Source: Duganella sp. CF517
GTDB taxonomy: Bacteria > Pseudomonadota > Gammaproteobacteria > Burkholderiales > Burkholderiaceae_D
NCBI RefSeq assembly: GCF_900110275.1
Contig: NZ_FODC01000001.1
Location: 845,198-909,197 of the forward strand
Direction of reading: 5' to 3'
DNA: 64,000 nt
Below, piece after piece: positions 28,881-36,689 of this stretch (position 1 is the stretch's first letter; each line of letters starts with the position of its first letter). The translations under genes were made by a program, and so were the position numbers. The notes under the pieces are model-generated. The model had not been told where the DNA came from and did no database searches. It was given only the letters and a program-made list of their open reading frames with translations.

Positions 28881-28917
28881 AACGCCGCAGGGATGAATCG
28901 CATCCCCGGCGTTTTTT
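28881..28917 (+). terminator. Rho-independent terminator
   Basis: AACGCCG pairs with CGGCGTT, with an inner GGAT/ATCC pairing, followed by six T. Confidence 0.85.
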
Positions 28918-28971
28918 GTGCTTGTCTTTTTCCCATCATTAGCATCCGCTTATTCCTACCGATTGCCCGAC

Positions 28972-30141
28972 ATGCCCGTACAAACCTCCTCGTCCCCGAT
29001 TCCGCAGCAGATACACTGGGAGGAAAACGGCGTGCAGTGCTCCGCGCGCTGGCGCTCCGAGGCCGGCATGCCGCCGCCCAAGCGCGTGATGATCGCCGAC
29101 GACCGCACCAACGCCGATGTCGCCTACCGGATGGCCTGCGAAGGCACCGCCCTGCTGTGGCGCGGCGACTTCCAGAACGCCCGCCAGCTGCTGCAAGCGC
29201 TGGCGCGCCGCGCCGACGTCAAAGGCAAGCCGTCGAAAAAAGCCAAACCGGCCAAGGCCCCGGCCACGCCGACCGAAGCGTTCCACCTGCACCGCCAGGC
29301 GCAATCGCAGCGCGCCCGCACGCTGGCCATGCTGCTGATCCCTTTCGCCGAGGGCTACACCATTCCGCTGCGCCGCGCGCCGGACGTGCAACTGGCCTGC
29401 AACGAAGCCTATGGCCGTTTCGAGGAACCGTTCATCGCCTCGCTGCGCGAGCTGCTTGGCCTGATCGGCGCCCACGAATGGCGCCGCACCGGCGTCGAGA
29501 TCCCGGCGCTGGACGCGCGCATCCATCCGCACTACGGCGTGTTCTCGCCGGTGCGCGGCGAATACGTCGAGCTGGTGGCCGGCACGCCGCTGCCGGCCGG
29601 CGTCAAGCTGGCCTACGACATCGGCGCCGGCACCGGCGTGCTGTCGGCGGTGCTGGCCAGGCGCGGCGTGGCCCGCGTGATCGGCACCGACCAGGACCCG
29701 CGCGCGCTCAGCTGCGCGCGCGAAAACCTGGCGCGCCTCGATCTGGACGGCCAAATCGAACTGCGGCAGGTGGACCTGTTCCCCGAGGGCCGCGCGCCGC
29801 TGGTGGTGTGCAACCCGCCGTGGGTGCCGGCGCGCCCGAGCTCGCCGATCGAATACGCCGTCTACGATCCGGACAGCCGCATGCTGCGCGGCTTCCTGGC
29901 CGGCCTGGCCGACCACCTGACGCCGGGCGGCGAAGGCTGGCTGATCCTCTCCGACCTGGCCGAGCACCTGGGCCTGCGTCCGCGCGAGGAGCTGATGGCG
30001 TGGATCGCCGCCGCCGGCCTCAAGGTGCTCGAGCGCCACGACGTGCGCCCGACGCACCCGCGCGCCGCCGACACGTCCGATCCGCTGCACGCGGCGCGCG
30101 CCGCCGAGGTGACGTCGCTGTGGCGCCTGGCGGCCGCGTAA
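28972..30141 (+). CDS. Class I SAM-dependent methyltransferase (NPPW motif), 389 aa
   Basis: The C-terminal half is a Rossmann methyltransferase: AYDIGAGTGVLSAVLARRG (SAM-binding motif I), VIGTDQDPRALSCARENL (motif II) and VVCNPPWVPARP, the NPPY/W motif of enzymes that methylate amide or exocyclic nitrogen atoms (PrmC, HemK, N6-adenine enzymes). The N-terminal 190 residues are a helical extension with a Lys/Ala linker, seen in an uncharacterised subgroup of proteobacterial homologues. Target unknown: protein glutamine or nucleic acid base are both possible. Start at 28972, the first ATG of the conserved frame. Confidence 0.85.
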   Translation: MPVQTSSSPIPQQIHWEENGVQCSARWRSEAGMPPPKRVMIADDRTNADVAYRMACEGTALLWRGDFQNARQLLQALARRADVKGKPSKKAKPAKAPATPTEAFHLHRQAQSQRARTLAMLLIPFAEGYTIPLRRAPDVQLACNEAYGRFEEPFIASLRELLGLIGAHEWRRTGVEIPALDARIHPHYGVFSPVRGEYVELVAGTPLPAGVKLAYDIGAGTGVLSAVLARRGVARVIGTDQDPRALSCARENLARLDLDGQIELRQVDLFPEGRAPLVVCNPPWVPARPSSPIEYAVYDPDSRMLRGFLAGLADHLTPGGEGWLILSDLAEHLGLRPREELMAWIAAAGLKVLERHDVRPTHPRAADTSDPLHAARAAEVTSLWRLAAA

Positions 30142-30161
30142 TCCGGGAGAAAAATAAGCCC

Positions 30162-30190
30162 TTGCGGATCGAAGCAGGCCTGTGTATAAT
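30162..30190 (+). promoter_or_regulatory. Promoter of the initiator tRNA gene
   Basis: TTGCGG, 17 bases, then a perfect TATAAT, 12 bases before the tRNA 5' end. Spacing and position are ideal. Confidence 0.8.
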
Positions 30191-30202
30191 TCGGGCCTCA
30201 GA

Positions 30203-30279
30203 CGCGGGGTGGAGCAGTCTGGCAGCTCGTCGGGCTCATAACCCGAAGGTCACAGGTTCAAATCCTGTCCCCGCAACCA
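30203..30279 (+). tRNA. Initiator tRNA-fMet (CAT)
   Basis: 77-nt tRNA with encoded CCA and anticodon CAT. Initiator features are present: C1 opposite A72 is unpaired, and the anticodon stem carries three consecutive G-C pairs (GGG/CCC). The cloverleaf folds fully, with GGTTCAAATCC in the T arm. Single gene with its own promoter and terminator. Confidence 0.96.
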
Positions 30280-30285
30280 GATTCA

Positions 30286-30323
30286 AAAGGCCGTTGATTC
30301 TTGCAAAGGAATCAACGGCCTTT
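30286..30323 (+). terminator. Terminator of tRNA-fMet
   Basis: A perfect 15-bp stem (AAAGGCCGTTGATTC with its complement) and an 8-base loop, followed by CCGTTTT. Begins 6 bases after the tRNA. Confidence 0.85.
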
Positions 30324-30442
30324 CCGTTTTCAGCACCGTCGGCGCGCTACGACTATCTCGTCGCTAGCCGTGCGCGTTTGATGATATCCTTGCCATCTCT
30401 TGAGCTTGCAAAAGCGTCATCAATGTCCTGGATACAAATTCT

Positions 30443-31243
30443 ATGCAGCTGAAAGCGCGCAACAATATCAACGTCCATGGCGATGGCGACGCGACCCTGG
30501 TCCTGGTCCACGGATTCGGTTGCGACCAAAGCATGTGGCGCCACCTGGTGCCGGCCTTCCAGGACCAGTACAAGCTGGTGTTGTTCGATCTGGTCGGCAG
30601 CGGCGGCTCGGACCTGTCGGCCTACGACAGAACCAAATATTCCACGCTGCACGGCTACGCCGACGACTTGCTCGAGATCGTCGACCGGTATGCGGCCGGG
30701 CCGACGATCCTGGTCGGGCATTCGGTCAGCGCCATGATCGGCCTGCTGGCCACGAACGCGGCGCCATCCAGGTTCGCCGCGCAAATCATGGTCGGGCCGT
30801 CGGCCTGCTACATCGACGACGGCGATTATCGCGGCGGCTTCTCGCGCGAAGACATCGACGATCTGCTCGACACGATGGAGAGCAACTACCTCGGCTGGTC
30901 GAGCACCATGGCCCCGGCCATCATGGGCGCGCCCGAGTCGCCGCAGCTGGGGGTGGAGCTGACCAACAGCTTTTGCCGCACCGATCCGGACATCGCCAAG
31001 CATTTCGCGCGCGTCACGTTCCTGTCCGACCACCGCGCCGACCTGGCCAAATCGACGACGCCGACATTGGTCCTGCAATGCACCGACGACCTGATCGCCC
31101 CGAAGGAAGTGGGCGAGTTCATCCACCGCGCCATTCCCGGCAGCCAGTTGGCGATGATCGAGAACGTCGGCCATTGCCCGCACCTGAGCGCGCCCGCCGC
31201 GAGCATCGAGGCCATGCGCGCCTACCTCGCCGGGCTGCGCTGA
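30443..31243 (+). CDS. RsbQ-like alpha/beta hydrolase, 266 aa
   Basis: Close by eye to Bacillus subtilis RsbQ, the hydrolase needed to activate the PAS-phosphatase RsbP in energy-stress signalling, and more distantly to plant D14/KAI2 receptors. Shared blocks: HGFGCDQSMW, LVLFDLVGSGGSDLSAYD, GHSVSAMIG (nucleophile Ser94), MVGPSACYIDD, LQCTDDLIAP (acid Asp215 or 216) and GHCPHLSAP (His244). The stop lies 4 bases before a PAS histidine kinase, so the two are almost certainly co-translated, mirroring rsbQ-rsbP. It probably makes or binds the ligand for the kinase's PAS domain; the ligand is unknown. Confidence 0.9.
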   Translation: MQLKARNNINVHGDGDATLVLVHGFGCDQSMWRHLVPAFQDQYKLVLFDLVGSGGSDLSAYDRTKYSTLHGYADDLLEIVDRYAAGPTILVGHSVSAMIGLLATNAAPSRFAAQIMVGPSACYIDDGDYRGGFSREDIDDLLDTMESNYLGWSSTMAPAIMGAPESPQLGVELTNSFCRTDPDIAKHFARVTFLSDHRADLAKSTTPTLVLQCTDDLIAPKEVGEFIHRAIPGSQLAMIENVGHCPHLSAPAASIEAMRAYLAGLR

Positions 31244-31247
31244 CACC

Positions 31248-32831
31248 ATGCGCGAGCGCCGCAGTTCGGGCTGGGACCTGTGGGAGGACGCGCCGTGCGG
31301 CCTGCTGATCGCCGCGTCCAACGGCACGCTGTTGCGCGCCAACGCCACCGTGTCGCGCTGGCTCGGCTACGAACTCGCCGAGCTGATCGGCCACAAGCGC
31401 CTGCCGGACCTGATGCCGATGGGCGCGCGCGTGTTCCTGCAAACCCACTGGACGCCGCTGCTGCAAATGCAGGGCTCGGTGTCCGAGGTGCAGCTGGACC
31501 TGCTGCACAAGGACGGCCGGCGCATCCCGATGATGCTGAGCGCCATCCGGCGCGAACGCAACGGCGTGCCGCAGGATGAAATCGCGCTGTTGATGGCGGC
31601 CGACCGCAAACTGTACGAACGCGAGCTGCTGGCGGCGCGCGCCAAGGCCGAGGCGGCCACAAACGATCTGGAACTGGCGCAGGCGCGGCTGCGCGAGGCG
31701 AACGACGCCATGGCTGCGGCGGACCGCCGCAAGGACGAATTCCTCGCCACGCTGGCGCACGAACTGCGCAATCCCCTGGCGCCGATGGCCAACGTCATCG
31801 CCACCATGGAACTGCGCGGGGCCGGCGCGCCGCAGTCCGGGCGCGAGCTCGCCGTGCTGGCGCGCCAGGTCGCGCAAATGACGCGGCTGGTGGACGACCT
31901 GATGAACGTATCGCGCATCAGCCAGAGCAAGATCGACCTGCGGCTGGAACCGAACGACCTGGCGCAAACGCTCACGTTCGCCGCCGAGGAGGCGATGTCG
32001 TCGATCCACGCGGCGGGCCAATCGCTGCGCATCGATCTGCCGGCCTACCCGGTATGGTGCAACGTCGACCGGGCGCGGGTGACGCAGATCGTCGCCAACC
32101 TGCTCAACAACGCCAGCAAATACAGCCACCGGGGCGCCTACATCGAGCTGGTCGCCAGGGTCTCCGGCGGCAGCGCGGTGATCCAGGTGATCGACGACGG
32201 CATGGGCATCCCGCCGAACCAGCTCGACAACATTTTCGACATGTTCTCGCAGCTCACGCCCGCGTTGGACCGGGCCCAGGGCGGCTTGGGGATCGGCCTG
32301 TCGCTGGTGAAGGGCCTGGTCGCGCTGCATGGTGGCGAGGTCGCGGCGCACAGCGCCGGTGTTGGCCATGGCAGCTGTTTCACGGTCCGCCTGCCCTTGA
32401 TCGCGCCGCCGGCGGACGCGGTGGTGCACGAACCGGCACCGCCGCCCGCGGGCACCGCCACGACGGCGAGCATCGTCATCGTCGACGACAACGTCGACGC
32501 GGCCGAGACGCTGGCGGCGGCGATGGAGATGCTCGGTTACCGCACGGTGGTGGCCAACAACGGGCGCGAGGCCCTGCGCGCGATCGCCGAATCGCTGCCG
32601 CACGCCGCCATCCTGGACATCGGGCTGCCGGACATGAACGGCTATGAACTGGCGCGAAAAATCCGCAGCGAGCCCTGGGGCAGCAACATCGCCCTGGTCG
32701 CGGCGACCGGCTGGGGCCAGGAAGCGGACAAACAAGCCGCGCGCGAGGCCGGCTTCGATCTGCACTTCACCAAGCCGCTGGATTTCATGAAACTGGACCA
32801 GCAGCTCCGGCCGTTAATGCCGAACAGCTGA
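31248..32831 (+). CDS. PAS hybrid sensor histidine kinase/response regulator, 527 aa
   Basis: Soluble hybrid kinase: PAS domain (about 10-125), short coiled linker, HisKA with phosphoacceptor His171 (ATLAHELRNPLAPM), HATPase (N-box NLLNNASKYS at 284-293, G1 DDGMGIP, G2 GLGIGLSLVKG) and a C-terminal receiver (about 408-527) with Asp457 as phosphorylation site, DD at 413-414 and Lys509. No membrane segment. The PAS domain stands where RsbP has its PAS domain relative to RsbQ, so this looks like the same hydrolase-PAS sensing pair with a phosphorelay output. Output partner not encoded nearby. Confidence 0.92.
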   Translation: MRERRSSGWDLWEDAPCGLLIAASNGTLLRANATVSRWLGYELAELIGHKRLPDLMPMGARVFLQTHWTPLLQMQGSVSEVQLDLLHKDGRRIPMMLSAIRRERNGVPQDEIALLMAADRKLYERELLAARAKAEAATNDLELAQARLREANDAMAAADRRKDEFLATLAHELRNPLAPMANVIATMELRGAGAPQSGRELAVLARQVAQMTRLVDDLMNVSRISQSKIDLRLEPNDLAQTLTFAAEEAMSSIHAAGQSLRIDLPAYPVWCNVDRARVTQIVANLLNNASKYSHRGAYIELVARVSGGSAVIQVIDDGMGIPPNQLDNIFDMFSQLTPALDRAQGGLGIGLSLVKGLVALHGGEVAAHSAGVGHGSCFTVRLPLIAPPADAVVHEPAPPPAGTATTASIVIVDDNVDAAETLAAAMEMLGYRTVVANNGREALRAIAESLPHAAILDIGLPDMNGYELARKIRSEPWGSNIALVAATGWGQEADKQAAREAGFDLHFTKPLDFMKLDQQLRPLMPNS

Positions 32832-32852
32832 GAACGTCGAGGGTCACACCTC

Positions 32853-33047
32853 GAGGGTCAAGTCTGGCATTCGGACACGTGCTGAACTTTACTGCTGCCG
32901 AGCGGGGTCAAGCGTGGAGGGTCAAGTCTGACATTCGGACACGTGCTGAACTTTACTGCTGCCGAGGCCGTGTCCGAATGTCAGACTTGACCCCCGAGGG
33001 TTTTTGAGGCCGTGTCCGAATGTCAGACTTGACCCCCGAGGGTTTTT
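32853..33047. repeat. Four-copy REP-like cluster, two direct and two inverted
   Basis: Copies at 32853-32879 and 32917-32943 read forward, each followed by the same 23 bases starting TGCTGAACTTTACTGC, so the unit repeats every 64 bases. Two further copies are inverted within 42-bp tandem units at 32964-33005 and 33006-33047, each ending GAGGGTTTTT. Core motif as at 2333-2504. The outward-facing pair can form a long hairpin, and the T-runs may let the inner units act as terminators for the kinase gene. Confidence 0.85.
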
Positions 33048-33118
33048 TTACATTCCGACACATCCAATTGCCGCTGTAAATGCCACAATCATGCTTTTGA
33101 GCAGCTCAGGAGGCAATA

Positions 33119-34780
33119 GTGAAGGATATGGACCCGGTCGAACCACCAGCGCAGCAGGACGCACCCGCCAACCCGGCGCGCCGCCGCATCTTCCAGGCGG
33201 CCGCCGCGACCGGCCTGGCCACTTCCCTGCCCGTCCTGAGCGAGGCCGCGCCCGCCAAACAGCCGGCCAAAGGCTCGCTCGACGCCAAACTCAAGGCCAG
33301 CGTCAAAAACGTGGTGGTGATTTACCTGGAAAACCGCAGCTTCAACAACTTGTTCGCCAACTTCCCCGGCACCGCCGCGCCGCTGTCGGCCGCGCCGGCC
33401 GCCGCCTGTCAGCAACGCGACCGCAACGGCGCGGTGCTGCCGGCGCTGCCGAAAATCTGGGGCGGCATGGTGCCGACGCCGCAGGACATCGGCGGCAAAA
33501 AATACGTGCTGAAAGAAGACGACGTCAAAAACCTGCCGAACGCGCCGTTCAAACTGGCCGACGCCGACGGCAAGCCGCTGCCGGAGGCGGTCATCACGCG
33601 CGACCTGTGGCACCTGTTCTACCAGAACCAGATGCAGATCAACGGCGGCGCGAACGATGGCTTCGCCGCGTGGGGCAACACCGGCGGCATGGTCATGGGC
33701 TACTACGGCGAGACCAATAAAAACCTCGGCCTGTGGAAGATCGCCGAGCAGTTCACGCTGTGCGACAACTTCTTCATGGCGGCCTTCGGCGGTTCCTACC
33801 TGAACCACCAGTTCCTGATCACCGGCCGCACGCCGGAATACTTCCACGCGCCGCAAACCGCCGCCAAAAAGAAGATCGCGGTGCTCGACGACGGCCCCAC
33901 CGGCATGCGCCTCAGCGTGACCAAGGACAGCCCGGCGTCGGCGATGGACGGCATGCCGCTCTACGTCAACAACGGCGCCATCACGCCGGACGGCTACGCG
34001 GTCAATACCATGGCGCCGCCCTACCAGCCGAGCTACATCCGCCCGGCCGCCGGCGGCGACAAGCTGCTGGCCGATCCCGACGACGCCGGCACGCTGCCGC
34101 CGCAAACCTACGACACCATCGGCGACCTGCTGTCGGCCAAGAAGGTGGACTGGGCGTGGTACGGCGGCGCGTGGCAGGCGGCGCTCGACGCGCGCGGCGG
34201 CGGCGAGAAGCCCAACTTCCAGTACCACCACCAGCCGTTCAACTACTTCAAGCAGTTCGCGCCCGGCACCGCCGCGCGCGCCGAGCACCTGCGCGACGGC
34301 GGCATGGGCGACAGCCCGATCTCGAACAAATTCATCGCCGACGCCATCGCCGGCAAGCTGCCGGCCGTGACGTTCTATAAACCGCAGGGCAACCTGAATC
34401 TGCACGCCGGCTACTCCGACATCGAATCCGGCGACGCCCACATCGCCAACGTGATCGAGCACCTGAAAAAATCCCCGCAGTGGAAGGACATGGTCGTCGT
34501 GATCACCTTCGACGAAAACGGCGGCTGGTGGGACCACGTGGCGCCGCCCAAGGGCGACCGCTGGGGACCGGGTTCGCGCATCCCGGCGATCGTGGTCTCG
34601 CCGTTCGCCAAGAAGGGCCAGGTCGACCACAGCTTCTACGACACCACGTCGATCCTGCGCTTCATCACGCGCCTGCACGACCTGCCGCTGCTGCACGGGC
34701 TGAAGGTGCGCAACGAGGCCTTCGCGGCGCGCCAGGCGACGCCGCCGGGCGACCTGACGGGGGCCTTGAGCTTCCGCTGA
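33119..34780 (+). CDS. Tat-exported acid phosphatase / phospholipase C-type phosphoesterase, 553 aa
   Basis: Phosphoesterase family protein (PF04185: AcpA acid phosphatase, phospholipase C). N-terminus has a twin-arginine-type signal (PARRRIFQAAAATGLATSLP) with Ala-rich cleavage region near EAAPA. Catalytic blocks: YLENRSFNNLFANFPG at about residue 62-78, FTLCDNFFMAAFGGSYLNHQ in the middle, and TFDENGGWWDHVAPPKGDRW near 460, which hold the metal and phosphate ligands. Start is GTG at 33119, five bases after AGGAGG; the in-frame ATG nine bases later is too far from the site. Probably periplasmic phosphate scavenging. Confidence 0.9.
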   Translation: MKDMDPVEPPAQQDAPANPARRRIFQAAAATGLATSLPVLSEAAPAKQPAKGSLDAKLKASVKNVVVIYLENRSFNNLFANFPGTAAPLSAAPAAACQQRDRNGAVLPALPKIWGGMVPTPQDIGGKKYVLKEDDVKNLPNAPFKLADADGKPLPEAVITRDLWHLFYQNQMQINGGANDGFAAWGNTGGMVMGYYGETNKNLGLWKIAEQFTLCDNFFMAAFGGSYLNHQFLITGRTPEYFHAPQTAAKKKIAVLDDGPTGMRLSVTKDSPASAMDGMPLYVNNGAITPDGYAVNTMAPPYQPSYIRPAAGGDKLLADPDDAGTLPPQTYDTIGDLLSAKKVDWAWYGGAWQAALDARGGGEKPNFQYHHQPFNYFKQFAPGTAARAEHLRDGGMGDSPISNKFIADAIAGKLPAVTFYKPQGNLNLHAGYSDIESGDAHIANVIEHLKKSPQWKDMVVVITFDENGGWWDHVAPPKGDRWGPGSRIPAIVVSPFAKKGQVDHSFYDTTSILRFITRLHDLPLLHGLKVRNEAFAARQATPPGDLTGALSFR

Positions 34781-34833
34781 GATTCCCCTTGGGGCCGCGT
34801 GGGTATGCTACAATCGCGGTTATTACCTCACTG

Positions 34834-34862
34834 AGCCCGACTCCTGCAGCCGGGCTTTTGTT
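34834..34862 (+). terminator. Hairpin with T-rich tail after the phosphoesterase gene
   Basis: AGCCCG and CGGGCT pair around a 10-base loop, followed by TTTGTTTT. A TACAAT hexamer lies 20 bases upstream, so a short leader transcript is also conceivable. Confidence 0.55.
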
Positions 34863-34907
34863 TTGAGCGGCGCATTTTCGATGGCGCCGTGGGCACGAGA
34901 TTTTGAA

Positions 34908-35132
34908 ATGAGAGATAAAAAAGATAACGCCACGTTCGACCTGCCCGGTTTCAGCCCGGCCGCGCCGCTCGAACCGGAAGCGAAGCGTCCACCGGCGCCC
35001 CGCGCCCGGCGCGCGCAGCTCAAGCAGGAACAACTCGAACTGCTCGATCCGACCGACGCCAGCGGCTTGCCGGTCTGGGTCCGCGACGAATCCCTGGACC
35101 TGACCGGCTTGCCGGTGTGGGCGCCAAACTAA
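34908..35132 (+). CDS. Small protein with duplicated GLPVW motif, 74 aa
   Basis: Unrecognised 74-residue protein. N-terminal half is charged and Pro/Ala-rich (probably disordered); the C-terminal half contains the same motif twice, DASGLPVW and DLTGLPVW, 16 residues apart, ending APN. No signal peptide or membrane segment. A repeated short aromatic motif in a disordered small protein suggests a partner-binding element. Start at 34908 or an ATG 9 codons earlier; ribosome binding sites are weak for both. Located between the phosphoesterase and dbpA genes. Confidence 0.6.
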   Translation: MRDKKDNATFDLPGFSPAAPLEPEAKRPPAPRARRAQLKQEQLELLDPTDASGLPVWVRDESLDLTGLPVWAPN

Positions 35133-35224
35133 ATCACTGTCGTAATCAACCCCGCACACAGCATCAGGGCCGGAACGGAGCCTGTTAGACTGTGCTTACG
35201 TCCTTTTTGAACAGGCCTGACATC

Positions 35225-36664
35225 ATGACCTCCCCCGACACCACCGCGCCGGAAGGCGACAATACCGCCTTCGCCAGCCTGCCGCTGACCGCCGAATTCC
35301 TCGCCAACCTCGACTCGCTCGGCTACAAGTCGATGACGACCATCCAGGCGCAAAGCCTGCCGTCGGTGCTGGCCGGACGCGACCTGATCGCCCAGGCCAA
35401 GACCGGCAGCGGCAAGACCGCCGCCTTCGGCATCGGCATCCTGGCCAAGCTCAATCCGGCCTGGTTCGCGGTGCAGGCGCTGGTGCTGTGCCCGACCCGC
35501 GAGCTGGCCGACCAGGTGGCCAACGAGTTGCGCCGCCTGGCGCGCAGCACCGGCAACGTCAAGGTGCTGGTGCTGACCGGCGGCTCGCCGATGCGCCCGC
35601 AAATCGCCTCGCTCGAACACGGCGCCCACATCGTCGTCGGCACCCCGGGCCGCGTGCGCGACCACCTGGGCCGCGCCACCCTGGACCTGTCCAAGGTCGA
35701 GACCTTGGTGCTCGACGAGGCCGACCGCATGACCGACATGGGCTTCTACGACGAAATCGCCGGCATCGTCAGCGCCTGTCCGAAGCGCCGCCAGACCTTG
35801 CTGTTCTCGGCCACCTACCCGGACGATATCCGCCGCGCCACCGATTCCTTCCTGGCCGATCCGGTCGAAGTGACGGTCGAAGCGCAGCACGACAACAGCA
35901 AGATCGAGCAGCTGTTCTTCGAGATCGGCTTCGACCAGCGCACTGCCGCCGTCGGCAAGCTGCTGGGCCACTACAAGCCGGCGTCGGCGATCGCTTTCTG
36001 CAACACCAAGGTGCAGTGCCGCGAGCTGGCCGACGACCTGCGTGCGAAGGGCTTCTCGGCGCTGGCCCTGTTCGGCGAACTGGAACAGCGCGAGCGCGAC
36101 GAGATCCTGGTGCTGTTCTCCAACCGCAGCTGCTCGGTGCTGGTGGCGACCGACGTCGCCGCGCGCGGCCTCGACATCCCCAACCTGGAGGCGGTGATCA
36201 ACGTCGACGTCTCCAAGGACACCGAGGTGCACATCCACCGCGTCGGCCGCACCGGCCGCGTCGGCGAAAAAGGCCTGGCGCTGTCGCTGTGCGCGCCCAA
36301 CGAAAAGAAATGGGTCAAGCTGATCGAGGAGTACCAAGGCTCGAAGGCCGAGTGGTTCGACCTCGACAGCCTGGACGGCGACGACTACGGCGTCGATCCG
36401 GCGCCGATGATGACCCTGGTGATCTCGGGCGGCAAGAAGGACAAGCTGCGTCCGGGCGACCTGCTGGGCGCGCTGACCGGCGACGCCGGCCTGAGCAAGG
36501 AGCAAGTGGGCAAGATCAACGTGTTCGAGTTCCAGACCTACGTCGCGATCGACCGCCGCGTCGCCTACGAGGCGTTCGACCGCCTGAGCAAGAACAATCC
36601 GCTGGGCGGCGACTTCGGCGCCATCAAGGGCCGCAACTTCAAGATGCGCTTCATCGAAGCGTAA
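35225..36664 (+). CDS. dbpA: ATP-dependent RNA helicase DbpA, 479 aa
   Basis: DEAD-box helicase of large-subunit assembly, activated by hairpin 92 of 23S rRNA. Motifs: Q motif (IQAQSLPSVL), I AKTGSGKT (58-65), II DEAD (162-165), III SAT, VI HRVGRTGRVG. The C-terminal domain (about 405-479) is the DbpA RNA-binding domain, with LRPGDLLGALTG and KIGxI-like QVGKINVFEFQTYVAI. Start at 35225, the beginning of similarity. The ribosome binding site is weak. Convergent with the MFS gene downstream. Confidence 0.94.
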   Translation: MTSPDTTAPEGDNTAFASLPLTAEFLANLDSLGYKSMTTIQAQSLPSVLAGRDLIAQAKTGSGKTAAFGIGILAKLNPAWFAVQALVLCPTRELADQVANELRRLARSTGNVKVLVLTGGSPMRPQIASLEHGAHIVVGTPGRVRDHLGRATLDLSKVETLVLDEADRMTDMGFYDEIAGIVSACPKRRQTLLFSATYPDDIRRATDSFLADPVEVTVEAQHDNSKIEQLFFEIGFDQRTAAVGKLLGHYKPASAIAFCNTKVQCRELADDLRAKGFSALALFGELEQRERDEILVLFSNRSCSVLVATDVAARGLDIPNLEAVINVDVSKDTEVHIHRVGRTGRVGEKGLALSLCAPNEKKWVKLIEEYQGSKAEWFDLDSLDGDDYGVDPAPMMTLVISGGKKDKLRPGDLLGALTGDAGLSKEQVGKINVFEFQTYVAIDRRVAYEAFDRLSKNNPLGGDFGAIKGRNFKMRFIEA

Positions 36665-36689
36665 GCAAACCAGGCGTCGGTCGCCGCCG

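Noticed and set aside
30286..30323. Long inverted repeat considered as an attachment site beside the initiator tRNA
   Set aside because: It is a perfect stem right after the tRNA, consistent with a terminator; no integrase gene or duplicated tRNA end is present nearby.
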